The notes: generated by a model from the sequence alone, not told the origin. DNA of 45,547 bases from Opitutus sp. GAS368 (GCA_945874455.1 CAMCHO010000015.1:1-45547); one strand, 5' to 3'; counted from the stretch's first letter, positions 8,564-19,100 are shown. A program made the numbers and translations.

Positions 8564-10294
8564 TTAGCTCACGTATTTTTGCACGATCGGAATCCGCCGG
8601 CCGACGCCGAAGGCGAGGGGGGTTATTTTGAGGCCGGGGGCGGCTTGCTTTCGTTTGTATTCGTTGAGGTCCACTTTGCGGACCACGTCGTTGACCACGG
8701 ACTCGGCAAAGCCTTGGGCGATCAGGTCGCGACGGGAGAGGCCTTCTTCCACGTAGCCTTTGAGGATCGCGTCGAGGATGTCGTAGGGCGGGAGGCTGTC
8801 TTGATCCACTTGGCCCGGGCGGAGTTCGGCGCTCGGGGGCTTTTCGATGGTGTTGAGCGGGATAATCTCGCGACCGGCTCCCGGTGCGGCGGGGGAATTT
8901 ATCCAGCGGGCCAAGGCAAAGATTTGGGTTTTAAAGACGTCGCTGATCACGGCGAGGCCGCCGCACATGTCGCCGTAGAGCGTGCAGTAGCCGACGGCCA
9001 TTTCACTTTTGTTACCCGTCGTGAGGAGGAGAGAGCCGAACTTGTTCGAGAGCGCCATCATCAGGACACCGCGGACGCGGGCTTGGATATTCTCTTCGGT
9101 CACGTCGGGGGGCCGGCCGGCGAAGAGGGGGCCAAGGGTGGTCTCGGCGGCAATCACGGCGTCGGCGATGGCGATCGTCTCGAAACGGATGCCGAGGTTT
9201 TCCGCGAGGAGCCGAGCGTCGTCGCGCGAGTGTTGCGAGGAGATCGCGGAGGGCAGGGAGACGCCGATGACGTTTTCGGGGCCGAAGGCGTCGGCGGCGA
9301 GCACGGCGACGATGGCGGAGTCGATGCCGCCGGAAAGTGCGATGAGGGCGCGCTTGAACCCGCTTTTTTGCGCGTAATCGCGCAGGCCGAGGACGAGGGC
9401 GTGGTAGATGTCGCTGAGTTCTGCGGGAGCGAAGCTGGCAGCGAGTGGAGGATTGAGGGTTGGGCGTTGAGAGACGGAGGCGGCAGCCGAGGAGGCGGAG
9501 GCGGAACTGACGGAGGTGCGGGCGAGGGAGACATCGACGACGCGGAGTTCTTCGGCGAAAGCGGCGAGGCCGGCGGTGACGTGGCCATGGGCGTCGACGA
9601 CGTGGCTGCGGCCGTCGAAGATGAGTTCGTCGTTACCGCCGACGGCGTTAACGTAAACGACCGCACAGCCGAGGGCGCGGGCGGCTTTGGGGACGACGAG
9701 ATTTTGTCGGACGCCATCTTTGGCGTGATGCCACGGACTGGCGGAGAGGTTAACCATGAGGTCGCATTTTTGATCGGCGAGTTGTTCGATGGGCATCCGT
9801 CCGGAATAGAGGCGCCGCGTGCTGATCATGGGGTGGGTCCAGATATCCTCGCAGATGGTGAGGCCGATGCGGATGCCGGCGTGATCGACGACGGTGGGGG
9901 AAGTGGCGGGCTCGAAGTAGCGGTCCTCGTCGAAAACATCGTAGGTGGGCAGGAGACATTTTCGGCCGATGGCAACGACGGCGCCACGGTAGCAAAACGC
10001 GGCGGAGTTGTAGAACGGCCGCCCGCGGCCGGTGGGGTTGAGTTCGACGGTGCCGACGATGGCGGGAACGGCGCCGGTCGCAGCGGCGATCTGGGCGAGG
10101 GTTTCGGCGACATCGGGGACGAAGCGGCGTTTGAACAATAGGTCGCGGGGCGGGTAACCGCAGACGGCGAGTTCGGGGAAGACGACGAGCTCGGCGCCCT
10201 GCGCGACGAGCGCGGTGTAAGCATCGAGAATTTTCCGGCGATTGCCGGCGAGATCGCCGACGGTGGGATTGAGCTGAGCGAGACCGAGGCGCAT
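8564..10294 (-). CDS. nadE: Glutamine-dependent NAD+ synthetase
   Basis: A 576-residue two-domain enzyme that amidates deamido-NAD to NAD using glutamine and ATP. I start it at the ATG at 10294 ([14 protein letters not shown]), where family homology begins; the longer frame from 10348 adds 18 unrelated residues. The N-terminal nitrilase-type glutaminase domain shows its triad: E41 in [12 protein letters not shown]112 in [13 protein letters not shown] and C148 in LTICEDIW. The C-terminal synthetase domain has the ATP pyrophosphatase loop SGGIDSA (321-327), TGNKSE and [10 protein letters not shown]. Residues 262-288 form a Ser/Ala/Pro linker between the two domains, about 25 residues longer than I would expect, and contain a heptad repeat. 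It is divergent from the tolC-like gene, with 117 bp between the starts. Confidence 0.96.
   Translation of the reverse strand: MRLGLAQLNPTVGDLAGNRRKILDAYTALVAQGAELVVFPELAVCGYPPRDLLFKRRFVPDVAETLAQIAAATGAVPAIVGTVELNPTGRGRPFYNSAAFCYRGAVVAIGRKCLLPTYDVFDEDRYFEPATSPTVVDHAGIRIGLTICEDIWTHPMISTRRLYSGRMPIEQLADQKCDLMVNLSASPWHHAKDGVRQNLVVPKAARALGCAVVYVNAVGGNDELIFDGRSHVVDAHGHVTAGLAAFAEELRVVDVSLARTSVSSASASSAAASVSQRPTLNPPLAASFAPAELSDIYHALVLGLRDYAQKSGFKRALIALSGGIDSAIVAVLAADAFGPENVIGVSLPSAISSQHSRDDARLLAENLGIRFETIAIADAVIAAETTLGPLFAGRPPDVTEENIQARVRGVLMMALSNKFGSLLLTTGNKSEMAVGYCTLYGDMCGGLAVISDVFKTQIFALARWINSPAAPGAGREIIPLNTIEKPPSAELRPGQVDQDSLPPYDILDAILKGYVEEGLSRRDLIAQGFAESVVNDVVRKVDLNEYKRKQAAPGLKITPLAFGVGRRIPIVQKYVS
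9451..9472 (-). repeat. Degenerate 7-bp tandem repeat inside nadE
   Basis: Heptads gattgag, ggttggg, cgttgag on the + strand encode the TLNPPL part of the inter-domain linker. Positions 9455-9471 are identical over 17 bp to 5799-5815 in the S55-type gene. Confidence 0.7.
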
Positions 10295-10411
10295 GAAAAT
10301 GAGGAAAGTGGGGAACGTGGGAGGCTTTTCGCCGACTGCAACTCGCAACGTCGGGCTTGCGCTGCACGTCAGGCCGTCGATTTGCTACGTCTCCAACCTT
10401 TAATTTGCATC

Positions 10412-11728
10412 ATGTTCAATCGACGCATTGTTCCGTTCCTCTTTTTTTTGGTTGGCCTGAATGCGACGGGCGCGGCTGAACGGACGACGCTAACGCTGGA
10501 GCAGGCCTTGGCTTCTGCCGAAGGCGTGAGCAGTAGCGTGCTGATCAGCCGCGAGGTGGCCGCCCAGGCGTTCGAGCAGGCCAACCTGGCGCGCGCGGGC
10601 GCGTTGCCCGTGGTCAACGTCACGGGTACGCAGCGCCGTTCGCGCAATCTGACGATTCTGAGCACAACGGGCGCACTGAGTGAGACCCGGCCATCAAACC
10701 GCTATGATGGGCGCATCGGCGGCACGTATGCGGTGTTAAATCCCCAGTTACTTTCCGCCGGCCAGGCAGTGCGCGTGGGCGCTGAAGTCGCCAAGATCGA
10801 CGTGCTCGCCACCGTGCAGACGGCGCTGTCGGGGGTGGCGCAGGCGTATTTCGGGCATCTGCGGAACTTGCGTCGGCTCGATGTGCTCGATGCCAACATT
10901 ACGCGCGCACGTGCGCTGTACGAGCTGGCGCGCAACCAGCTCAATGCGGGGGTAGCGACGCAGATCGATGTCACGCGGGCCGAGGCGCAACTGGCGCAGG
11001 CGGAGCAGGCGCGATTACAACAGGTGACCTCCGTGATGCAGAGCGATTTGGGCTTCAAGCGGCTCCTCAACCTGGATCCGGGGGCACCCTTGGTGTTGGT
11101 TGATTTTCCGTTGGCGCGCGTGGATGCCAGTCTCGGAATGCTGGGTGAAGGCCGCACGACCTTTGAGCAACGCGCCGACTGGCTGCGGACGCAGAAAGCG
11201 CTGGAGCAGTCGCGCCTCGAGGTGCGCACGACGATGTTTGAACGGCTGCCCACGCTGGGGCTGGCGGGTGACTTCGGACACGCGGCCGCGAACATCGACG
11301 ACGACGGACACCGCAAAGTCTGGACGTTTGGCGCGACGGTGACGGTGCCGATCTTTGACGGATGGCGCGCCGGCGCGAATCGCGGCGCCGCGCTCTCCCG
11401 CCAGCGGGTGCAACAGGCGCGTCTGAATTCCCTCGAGCTGCAGATCTCCTCCGAGCTGCGCTTGGCCCGGCAGGACGCGTCCTCGCGTTTCGCGCAGATC
11501 ACCGTGGCGGAAAAAAACGCGCGTCTCGCCGAAGAGCAACTCCGGCTCGCGCGCTCGCGTTACAATGAGGGCGTTGCCGACAACCGTGAAATCATCGAAG
11601 CGCAGACTCAGTTGGCGGTCGCGGCGGACAACTTCCTCGAAGCCGTCTACCAATACAACTTGAGTCGCGTGGAGTTGGCCCGCGCGAAGGGCGACGTGCG
11701 CGCGGTACTGGCGGAAAAAGCCCAATGA
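10412..11728 (+). CDS. TolC-family outer membrane efflux protein
   Basis: A 438-residue outer membrane factor. The ATG at 10412 begins a signal peptide (MFNRRIVPFLFFLVGLNATGAAE); the upstream ATG at 10382 would only add ten residues. The mature protein begins TLTLEQALASAEG, the usual opening of TolC/OEP proteins. It has two long alpha-helical halves: YELARNQLNAGVATQIDVTRAEAQLAQAEQ and later RLAEEQLRLARSRYNEGVADNREIIEAQTQLAVA. Such proteins form the outer-membrane duct for RND or ABC exporters. No inner-membrane pump or periplasmic adaptor is encoded here; instead it heads an operon with maf and a TonB-like protein. The stop codon overlaps the maf start (ATGA). Confidence 0.92.
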   Translation: MFNRRIVPFLFFLVGLNATGAAERTTLTLEQALASAEGVSSSVLISREVAAQAFEQANLARAGALPVVNVTGTQRRSRNLTILSTTGALSETRPSNRYDGRIGGTYAVLNPQLLSAGQAVRVGAEVAKIDVLATVQTALSGVAQAYFGHLRNLRRLDVLDANITRARALYELARNQLNAGVATQIDVTRAEAQLAQAEQARLQQVTSVMQSDLGFKRLLNLDPGAPLVLVDFPLARVDASLGMLGEGRTTFEQRADWLRTQKALEQSRLEVRTTMFERLPTLGLAGDFGHAAANIDDDGHRKVWTFGATVTVPIFDGWRAGANRGAALSRQRVQQARLNSLELQISSELRLARQDASSRFAQITVAEKNARLAEEQLRLARSRYNEGVADNREIIEAQTQLAVAADNFLEAVYQYNLSRVELARAKGDVRAVLAEKAQ

Positions 11729-12315
11729 CCGGCGCCAAGGGGGATGCTCGATTGATTCTGGCTTCGGCCTCGCCGCGTCGGCGGGAACTGTTGGGGCAAC
11801 TCGGCGTGCCCTTCGAAGTCGTGGTGGCGGACGTGACCGAGCATGAAGACGCCTCGACCGACCCGCGAGTGATGGTGGCGCATAACGCGGCCTTGAAGGC
11901 GGAGTGGGTGTCGGCGCGTCATCCGAATGCGCTGGTGTTGGGGGCGGACACGACGGTGTTTATCGAGGGGGTGGCGCTGAATAAACCGGGTGATGGGGCG
12001 GAGGCGCGAGCGATGTTGCGACGGCTGAGTGGACGGACGCACACGGTGTTTACGGGGTTGGCGTTGCGCCGCGCGAGCGACGGACTGCGGATCGATGAGG
12101 GGGTGGCGAGCGACGTGACGTTCAAGGCTTTCGATGAGACCGTGATCGAAGACTACCTCGCGCGGGTGCACACCCTCGACAAGGCTGGCGGCTACGCGAT
12201 CCAGGAACACCGGGAGCTACTGGGTGCTGAGTATCGGGGGTCGTTGACAAATATTATCGGGCTACCGGTGGAAACCACGAAACAAATTTTGACGCGTTGT
12301 GGTCTCCTGCCATGA
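11725..12315 (+). CDS. maf: Maf-like nucleotide pyrophosphatase
   Basis: A 196-residue Maf/HAM1-superfamily protein. It opens with the signature LILASASPRRRELLGQLG (about residues 10-27), followed by DPRVMVAHNAALKAEWV, VLGADTTVFIEG (catalytic Asp near residue 73) and LRRLSGRTHTVFTGLAL. The C-terminal AGGYAIQEHR and GSLTNIIGLP complete the family pattern. Maf proteins hydrolyse non-canonical or modified NTPs to monophosphates in the cytoplasm and are linked to septum arrest. The start overlaps the tolC-like stop by 4 bp, so translation is probably coupled. Length is normal. Confidence 0.95.
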   Translation: MTGAKGDARLILASASPRRRELLGQLGVPFEVVVADVTEHEDASTDPRVMVAHNAALKAEWVSARHPNALVLGADTTVFIEGVALNKPGDGAEARAMLRRLSGRTHTVFTGLALRRASDGLRIDEGVASDVTFKAFDETVIEDYLARVHTLDKAGGYAIQEHRELLGAEYRGSLTNIIGLPVETTKQILTRCGLLP

Positions 12316-12346
12316 CCTTGCCGGTCTACGCACGTCACCCACCTGA

Positions 12347-13471
12347 ATGAGTCAGTCCATCACCACACCCTCTCTGCCCGCCTCGCTGCGACGTTTTGTC
12401 GTGCGCACGTGGGCTGACCCGGAGTCGCGGTCGACGCTGGTCGGGGTGACCGGGGTGATCCTATTTTACCTGCTGCTGTGGCTGGTTTCGCCGTATTTGT
12501 TTCGGGTCGATCCGCTCACGGCTGCGGCCCATCGGCCGCAGGCGTCGCCCCAGCCGTTCAGCATCGAGTTGGCTCCGGACACGTTTATCAAGCCGACAGT
12601 AAAACCACCGCCGCCGAACAAGTTCGTGGAGACGAATCCGGATGCCCCAGAAAACATCCCGGATAAGACGACTAATTTTGCAGCCCAAAACCAGCAAGTT
12701 GCGCAGGAAAAGCCTACGCCCGATGGCAAGAATGATATGCCAGCGCTCGCAGGGAAAAAGGATTTTCAGTCCACGCAGATTGTGAGCGGGCAGTTGTCGA
12801 AACCGATTGAACTGCTGGAAGCAGTCCCGCCCGCGGACGTGACGCCGCCGTCAGAGAGGACCGTCCAAGCGCCGAAGCTGGAGCAGAATCCATTGACCGG
12901 CTTGGACAAGAAGGAAGGGGAGAGCAAAGACGGGTTCGCCAGCAACATCTCGAAGATCGCCGAGAACACTCGGGCGATTCCCAATCGCATCGATGGAGTG
13001 AGAAACGTACCGATGGTGAACGACGCCCTGGCGACGCAACCCGCGATCGATCCGCAACGTCCTCGTCCCCGTCCCACCGTGGTGAAACAACAACAGGTCA
13101 GGCCGGCGATCTTCGCGGAGAATAAATTTGGCACGCAAAACATCGGGCCAACGGCGGTCGATGCACGCTGGAGTAACTACGGCGCCTACTTGCAGCGCAT
13201 GATCGAGTCGGTGCAACTTCAGTGGGAACATCTGCTCCGGGAGAGCAAAGTTAACCCGACGACTGGGAGCTCGGTGACCGTCAAATTCGTGATGGATTCG
13301 AAAGGACTGATCGCCCGGATCGTCAACGTGGACAGCACGGCGATGCCCGCGGCCGAACGTGCGTGCATGAGCGCCATCACCGATCGCGCGCCCTACGGTG
13401 AATGGACGGCCGACATGAAGGCCGTGCTCGGGGAACAGCAGGAGATGACGTTTACGTTTTACTACCAATGA
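12347..13471 (+). CDS. TonB-like energy-transducing protein
   Basis: A 374-residue protein with the build of a TonB or TolA protein: a short cytoplasmic head, one membrane segment (about residues 34-52, LVGVTGVILFYLLLWLVSPYL), a Pro/Lys-rich periplasmic spacer (KPTVKPPPPNKF...) and a C-terminal domain of about 110 residues with YLQRMIESVQLQWEHLL, GSSVTVKFVMDSKGLI and ERACMSAI. The last part resembles the TonB/TolA C-terminal fold, which contacts outer-membrane proteins. No ExbB/ExbD genes are near. Position in the operon after the tolC-like gene and maf, and the large receptor 2.6 kb downstream, make an envelope role likely. The stop overlaps the next start (ATGA). Confidence 0.72.
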   Translation: MSQSITTPSLPASLRRFVVRTWADPESRSTLVGVTGVILFYLLLWLVSPYLFRVDPLTAAAHRPQASPQPFSIELAPDTFIKPTVKPPPPNKFVETNPDAPENIPDKTTNFAAQNQQVAQEKPTPDGKNDMPALAGKKDFQSTQIVSGQLSKPIELLEAVPPADVTPPSERTVQAPKLEQNPLTGLDKKEGESKDGFASNISKIAENTRAIPNRIDGVRNVPMVNDALATQPAIDPQRPRPRPTVVKQQQVRPAIFAENKFGTQNIGPTAVDARWSNYGAYLQRMIESVQLQWEHLLRESKVNPTTGSSVTVKFVMDSKGLIARIVNVDSTAMPAAERACMSAITDRAPYGEWTADMKAVLGEQQEMTFTFYYQ

Positions 13472-14229
13472 GCGGACCATCGGAAAAATTTTGGGCAAAC
13501 CTGCCGCTGGGTCGCGAGGTGACTCTCCTCATGCACGATGCGAACGGGGTCGCAGCTCTGGCGAAACCCGCCGGAGTGCTGTCGCATCCGAATGAACCCG
13601 GCGAAGAGCCGCGCGCGCTGTTGACGGTGCCTTATACGATCGCAGACGAGGTCTATGCGTGGACTGACGTCGACGGAGCGAAGCGACAGTTGTGGCTGTT
13701 GAACCGCTTGGATTCGGCGACCTCGGGCGTGATCCTCGCGGCGGCCAACGGCGAGCTCGCGGCCGAGATCAGGGCCCAGTTCAGGAAGAAACAAATCAGG
13801 AAAATCTACTGCGCGCTCGTATTCGGCGGTCCGCGACAGCCGCTGGAAATCTGGCGCGACTTGCTGGTGGTGGATAAGCGCGGAGGGAAAATCCGGGCGG
13901 CGGCGAATGCCGGCAACGTCCCGTCGGAAAGCCGGATGAGCGTGGTCCGCATCGGGCAGAAAGAACCGCGCGTTTCCTTGTTGAAGTTGGAGCCGAGGAC
14001 GGGGCGCAGCCACCAATTGCGGGTCCAGGCGGCCAAACGTCATCTACCGATCATCGGCGACCAGACGTATGGAGATTTTGGACGCAACCGCACCTTCGCG
14101 AAATTGGCGGGGACGAAGCGGATGTTTTTACATTCGCTGGAAACGAATTTCGACTACGAGTGGCGGGAGCGGACGTGGCAATTTGCTGCGCGGGCGCCGA
14201 TCCCGCGCGAATTCGAGAAGTTCCTTTGA
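13468..14229 (+). CDS. RluA-family pseudouridine synthase
   Basis: A 253-residue RNA pseudouridine synthase. The start at 13468 overlaps the preceding stop (ATGA); the in-frame ATG at 13402 lies inside the previous gene. The core reads VAALAKPAGVLSHP, then WLLNRLDSATSGVIL with the catalytic Asp at residue 82 (the usual HRLD is NRLD here), then KIYCALV and LLKLEPRTGRSHQLRVQAAKRHLPIIGDQTYGD, which is the RluA-type RTGRxHQxR block. There is no S4 domain, consistent with the shorter RluA/TruC subgroup. The target RNA site cannot be told from the sequence. Confidence 0.9.
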   Translation: MSGPSEKFWANLPLGREVTLLMHDANGVAALAKPAGVLSHPNEPGEEPRALLTVPYTIADEVYAWTDVDGAKRQLWLLNRLDSATSGVILAAANGELAAEIRAQFRKKQIRKIYCALVFGGPRQPLEIWRDLLVVDKRGGKIRAAANAGNVPSESRMSVVRIGQKEPRVSLLKLEPRTGRSHQLRVQAAKRHLPIIGDQTYGDFGRNRTFAKLAGTKRMFLHSLETNFDYEWRERTWQFAARAPIPREFEKFL

Positions 14230-14271
14230 CAGAGGGGGGGGAATACGTGGGATTGGGACTTCTCGTCCGCT

Positions 14272-15303
14272 ATGATTTTGCCCAAAGCCAATCGCCTCAC
14301 GTCTGAACAGCTGACCGAAGTTGCCGGAATTGTGACCGAGTTTGGTTGCAAGCTACAGCCGATCGTCGGCGCGGTGCGGACGATCTACGCGATCGTCGGT
14401 GATGAGCGCGAAGAGCTGATGATTAACCGGCTGGAAGGTCTGGACTACGTCGACCGCATCGACCGCATCCAGTCGCCCTTCAAGCTCATGGACAAGCGGT
14501 CGGATCTGGCGAGTCACCGTATCACGATCGGCGGGGTGACCTTGGGTGAGGAGCTCTTCGTCATTGCTGGGGCGTGCACGATTGATCCGAAGAATCCGAA
14601 TTATTTCTACGAGACGGCGGCGGCGGTGAAGGAGTCGGGGGCGAATGCGCTGCGGGGCGGCGTGTGGAAACCGCGGACGAATCCGTATTCGTTTCAAGGC
14701 GACGTGAAGTCACTCGACATCCTCATGGAGGCTTCGCGGCGCACGGGATTGCCCGTCGATACCGAGGTCATGGAGGAAGCTCACATCACCCTCGCGCTCG
14801 ATGCAGGCGTACACACGTTGCAGATCGGCGCGCGCAACGCGCTCAACTACTCGCTGCTCCGCGCCGTGGGTAAAGCCATCGCCGAGCGGGACACCATCGT
14901 GCTCCTCAAGCGGAGCATTCACATGGGACCGTTGAGCGAATTCATCTCGGCCGCAGAATACATCGCGGCGTTCGGCAATCCCAATGTGATGCTCTGTCCG
15001 CGTGGCACCACGCCGACGCTCGATGGGTATCGGAACCACCCGGACGAAAGCATCACGCCGCTCTTAAAGGAAAAAACGTGGGCGCCGGTGGTGGTCGATC
15101 CGTCGCACTCCGTGGGCAAAGCGACCTATGTGCCGGCGGCGGCGTTGGCGGCGGTCGCGTATGGCGCGGACGGACTTTGCATCGAAGCCCACGTCGAGCC
15201 GACGAAGGGGATTGGCGATGATCCGAAACAGGCGCTGACGCCCGAAGTTCTGCGCAAGACGATCGCGCAGGCGAGGCAACTGTGGGCGATTCGCCAGGGG
15301 TGA
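14272..15303 (+). CDS. aroF: 3-deoxy-7-phosphoheptulonate (DAHP) synthase, type I, AroAII/Thermotoga-like
   Basis: A 343-residue enzyme joining phosphoenolpyruvate and erythrose 4-phosphate, the entry to the shikimate pathway. Residues 1-75 form a ferredoxin-like regulatory domain, followed by the barrel: FVIAGACTID (usually AGPCSVE), ALRGGVWKPRTNPYSFQG, VDTEVMEEAHI, LQIGARNALNY, VLLKRS, CPRGTTPT and VVVDPSHSVGKATYV. The regulatory domain suggests feedback control by an aromatic amino acid, as in related enzymes. It is the last gene of the rightward series, 42 bp after the pseudouridine synthase, and is followed by GC-rich hairpins. Confidence 0.95.
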   Translation: MILPKANRLTSEQLTEVAGIVTEFGCKLQPIVGAVRTIYAIVGDEREELMINRLEGLDYVDRIDRIQSPFKLMDKRSDLASHRITIGGVTLGEELFVIAGACTIDPKNPNYFYETAAAVKESGANALRGGVWKPRTNPYSFQGDVKSLDILMEASRRTGLPVDTEVMEEAHITLALDAGVHTLQIGARNALNYSLLRAVGKAIAERDTIVLLKRSIHMGPLSEFISAAEYIAAFGNPNVMLCPRGTTPTLDGYRNHPDESITPLLKEKTWAPVVVDPSHSVGKATYVPAAALAAVAYGADGLCIEAHVEPTKGIGDDPKQALTPEVLRKTIAQARQLWAIRQG

Positions 15304-15304
15304 A

Positions 15305-15336
15305 GCGCGTGGAGCAACGCGCCTCACGAATGAGGC
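15305..15336 (+). terminator. Candidate hairpin terminator after aroF
   Basis: Two adjoining perfect 6-bp hairpins directly follow the aroF stop: gcgcgt/acgcgc with a 6-nt loop (15305-15322) and gcctca/tgaggc with a cgaa loop (15321-15336). They share two bases, so they compete. There is no T-run, so this would be a weak or factor-assisted terminator. Confidence 0.35.
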
Positions 15337-16114
15337 CTCACGAGGCCAGGTATGGCGTTAAGACCGATGCACGGGGTGTGCGTCCGGCGGTGAGGACGGC
15401 GGCGGCATCGCAGACAATTTCGCGGGGCCGGTCGCGGGGTCGGTGAGCTTTGTAGGGTGAGTGTAGGGTGAGCCAGAATTCTATAATTCTACTTAACCGA
15501 GTGAGATGAGGGAGGACTGTTCGGAGACGATTCCCGACCCGATTCCTCCGACCGCGAGGCGGTGTTTTGGTCCGATGGGGCCGGCCAGTCGACGCCGATC
15601 AACCACTGCGCCCAGCCCGACGCGCCCGCTTGCGCCGAATGAAGACGCGGTGCTTGACTGGGATCGGTCGGCGGTAGATCGCTCTTCAGTGCCCCCCCCC
15701 ACCTCCGACGTCCGAAGATCTGCCCTCGCGGGCCAACATCGGGCGACTTTTCGAGTTCCTCTTGGTCGTGTCTTCGATAACCGCCTCTTCGCGCCGCTGG
15801 TCGGCAAGCGGGCTTGAAGGTGAGTGGACTACAGGGGTCCGCTACTTTTTCCACCCGGCACCCTCACCTTGACCCCCAGATCTGAGCCCCCCTGAGAATC
15901 CAGTTTCCTGCCAGCTAGCGAGACGGGACTACCCCTGAAGATTTCCGATCTCGTCACGGGCCTGACGATACACACGGGCCTGACGCGCCCACCGTTTCCC
16001 CCGATGCCGCCCCTGGGCGGTCCCCTCCCATGCCGCCGCGCGAAGGCCGAGCGCCACCGCCGCGAACCATTTCCCCCCAGCACGAAAGTTATCACAACCC
16101 AGCGTTTTACCCCC
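15337..16114. other. Intergenic region upstream of the TonB-dependent receptor, no gene recognised
   Basis: About 780 bp without a recognisable gene. Short frames on both strands (for example 15489-15854 minus) are low-complexity and match no family I know. Visible structure: an 11-bp direct repeat tgtagggtgag twice in tandem (15451-15472); an inverted repeat agaatt-ctat-aattct at 15475-15490; a run of nine C (15692-15700); and one copy of a 19-bp sequence (15897-15915) that recurs after the receptor gene. No confident promoter could be picked out. Confidence 0.5.
15897..15915 (+). repeat. 19-bp flanking repeat, left copy
   Basis: aatccagtttcctgccagc. The same sequence with one mismatch (aatccagtttccggccagc) lies at 19438-19456, after the receptor gene. 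The bases just before both copies (cagatc followed by a C-rich stretch) are also alike. Confidence 0.6.
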
Positions 16115-19100
16115 ATGATCATCCGCCTGCTCGTGTCCCTGTTTACCCTTCTAATTGGTGTTGTGGCCAGCGCCCAAACTCCCCTTGCAGGGACCATTAC
16201 CGGCCGCGTCTTTGTTCCCGGCACCGGAGAGTATCTGGAGCGGGCGCGGATCAGCCTGGAAGGCAGCGGCCGCGAGGCCTTCACGGATACGCTGGGCCGG
16301 TATTCGTTTTATGAGGTTCCGGCTGGGGTGGTGAGCGTGAAAGCCTTTTTTACCGGCATGAATGTGCAAACGGTGACCGTGCGCGTCACGCCGGGCGCGG
16401 TGGCCCAGCAGGATTTCGACCTAGTCGGCTTCCGGCAAAAGCCGCCCGGCGGTGAAACGGTTAAGCTCTCGGAATTCGTCGTTGCCACCAAACGGCAGAT
16501 GGACGGAGCCGCCATCGCGATCAACGAACAGCGCTTCGCCCCTAACATTAAAAACGTGATTGCCGCCGATGAATTCGGTCCGGTGGCCGACGGCAATATC
16601 GGCGAGCTATTGAAGTTTGTTCCGGGCGTGACCCTAGACTACATCGACGGCGCGCCGATGGGCATCTCGATGAGCGGCGTGCCCGCCGACAACGTCCCGG
16701 TGATGATGGACGGCTTCAACCTAGCGAGCGCGCAGAATGCGACCAACCGCAAGGTCGAGCTCGTGAACATCTCGACCAGTACGCTTTCCCGTATCGAAGT
16801 CTCGTACACTCCGACCCCGGAGTCGCCCGGTATGGCGCTGGCCGGCTCCGTGAATCTCGTCCCGCGCAGCGCCTTCGAACGTTCGACCCCGGCCTTCACC
16901 AGCACCGCCTACCTCCTCGGCCGCTCGAGCGAGTTGGATTTTAACAAGACGCCGGGCCCCGGCTTGAAATCCCTGCGCAAGATTACCCCGGGCTTTGACT
17001 TCTCCTACATTGCACCGGTGAACAAAAAATTCGGCTTCACCCTGTCCGGCGGCACGTCGACCCAATACCAGCCGACCTACCGCGTCTCGCGTACCTGGCG
17101 GGGCACTGGCACGGCGACTACGGGTGACGCGTTTCCCGACACGACCTCGGACCGTCCTTATATGACGAGCATCGCGATCGAGGACAGTCCGTTCATGGCC
17201 ACCCGTTCGGCGGCCGCCGCGACGGTGGATTACAAGCTGAGCGATCGCGACCGCATTTCGGTTTCCGTGCAGAGCACCTACTTCGCCATGGTGTTCAACA
17301 AGCGCCGGACGACCTACACGATTGATCGCGTGCAGCCAGGTGGTTTCAGCCCGACCTTCACCCAAAGCACCGTGGGCGGCGGCACGATCACGATCGACAA
17401 CAACTCCGACATCGACCGCATCGGCAAGTCCTACATGCCCTCCTTGCGTTACTGGCATACCGGGCCGATCTGGAAGGCCGACGTCGGCCTAGCCTATTCG
17501 TACTCGGATAATTTTATCACGAATCAGGCTCCTGACACCGCCGGTTATTTCAGCATTGCGACCGCTACGCGGACCGGAGTGACCCTGCGGTTCGACGGTA
17601 TCTCCGAGGTGACCCCGGACAAATTTACCGTGACGGATGGAATCAATGGGGCGCCGGTCGACGCCCGGAATATCAACAGCTATGTGCTGACGGGGGCGGC
17701 GAACAATTCCAACATTACGACCGACATCCAGCGGAACGCCTATGTCAACGTGGGCCGCGACATCGCGTGGCGTTTTCCGGTGGCGGTGAAGATGGGCTTG
17801 GATTTCCGCCAGTCCGCCCGCGATTTCAGCCGGGCCGAGGGCAATGTGGCTAACGCCGTTTACAGTTTTGTGGGCAAAGACGGTCGCGGCAGCACGACGC
17901 CCAACGCGGTTGGCAGCGACGACAGCGCGGCGGTCGCGGTGGACAATAACCTCTATTCGCTTCGCCCTTCCCGTTTCGGTTTAGGGAATTACCAAACGAT
18001 CGACGGTGGTAAATTATTGGACCTCTGGCGGACCAATCCGGCTTATTTCACGACCGATCCGACGACCACCTACACCCGAATCACGACCAATTCGAACTAC
18101 GCCAAGGAGACGATTTCCTCAGCTTACGTGCGTGGCGATGTGTCATTCCTAAATGGCCGCTTGAAATTTATCGGCGGCGTCCGCGCGGAGCAGACTAATG
18201 TCATCGGTGCCGGCTTGCTCACCGACCCCACCGGCAATTACCAGCGCAACGCCAGTGGCAAGATTCTGTTGGGCAGCGACGGCAAGCCGGTCCTCATTAC
18301 GACCGATGCGTTGGCCAGGGCTAAGCTCATCCTGATCCGCCGCGGCGAAAATGTTAACAAGGAGTATCTCCGGTTTTTCCCGAGCCTGAACTCCACCTTT
18401 AATCTGCGGGAAAACTTGATCGCCCGTGCCGCGTATTTCACGTCGGTGGGCCGGCCGAATTACGCCCAATATTCTGGCGGTCTGGTTTTGCCGGATCCGA
18501 CGGCGACGCCGCCGAACGACACCCTGATTCGGGTCAACAACGCCGGCATCAAGGCGTGGAAGGCGAAAACCGTGAAGGTCATGCTCGAGTACTATTTCGA
18601 GCCCGTCGGCCTCTTCTCCGTCGGAGTCTTCCGGCGTGATACCGAAAATTTCTTCGGGACGACCACTCTGCCGGTGGATGCGGCGTTTCTCTCTTACTAT
18701 AACCTCAACCCGGCGGAATTCGGCCAGCACCAGGTGCTGACGAATTACAATATTCCCGGAACGGTGCGGATGGACGGGATTGATTTTAACTACAAGCAGG
18801 CGCTGACCTTTCTGCCGGAATGGGCCCGCGGGTTGCAGGTGTTTGTCAACGGTAGTGCGCAGCATAAGACCGGGGACGTGACCCGTAGTTTCAACGGCGT
18901 TACACGGATGGCTAATTGGGGTGTGACCTATGCGCGGGACCGCCTGAGCCTGCGGATGAATTGGAACCTGCGCCCCCACGAACAGGGCGCGCCCGTCATC
19001 GGCCGGGGAATTGCGCCGGAAACATATATCTGGTCCAAGGAACGGTTGTACACCGACTTGAATGGCGACTACCGGCTCACACGGCGTTTCTCCATCTTCT

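Noticed and set aside
8492-10141. 549-codon open frame on the + strand opposite nadE
   Set aside because: Gly/Asp/Ala/Val-rich translation with no family match, fully antisense to a clear nadE; a product of high GC at third codon positions.
15489-15854. 121-codon minus-strand frame in the receptor upstream spacer
   Set aside because: No ribosome site, low-complexity, and overlapped by equally long frames on both strands; kept as intergenic.
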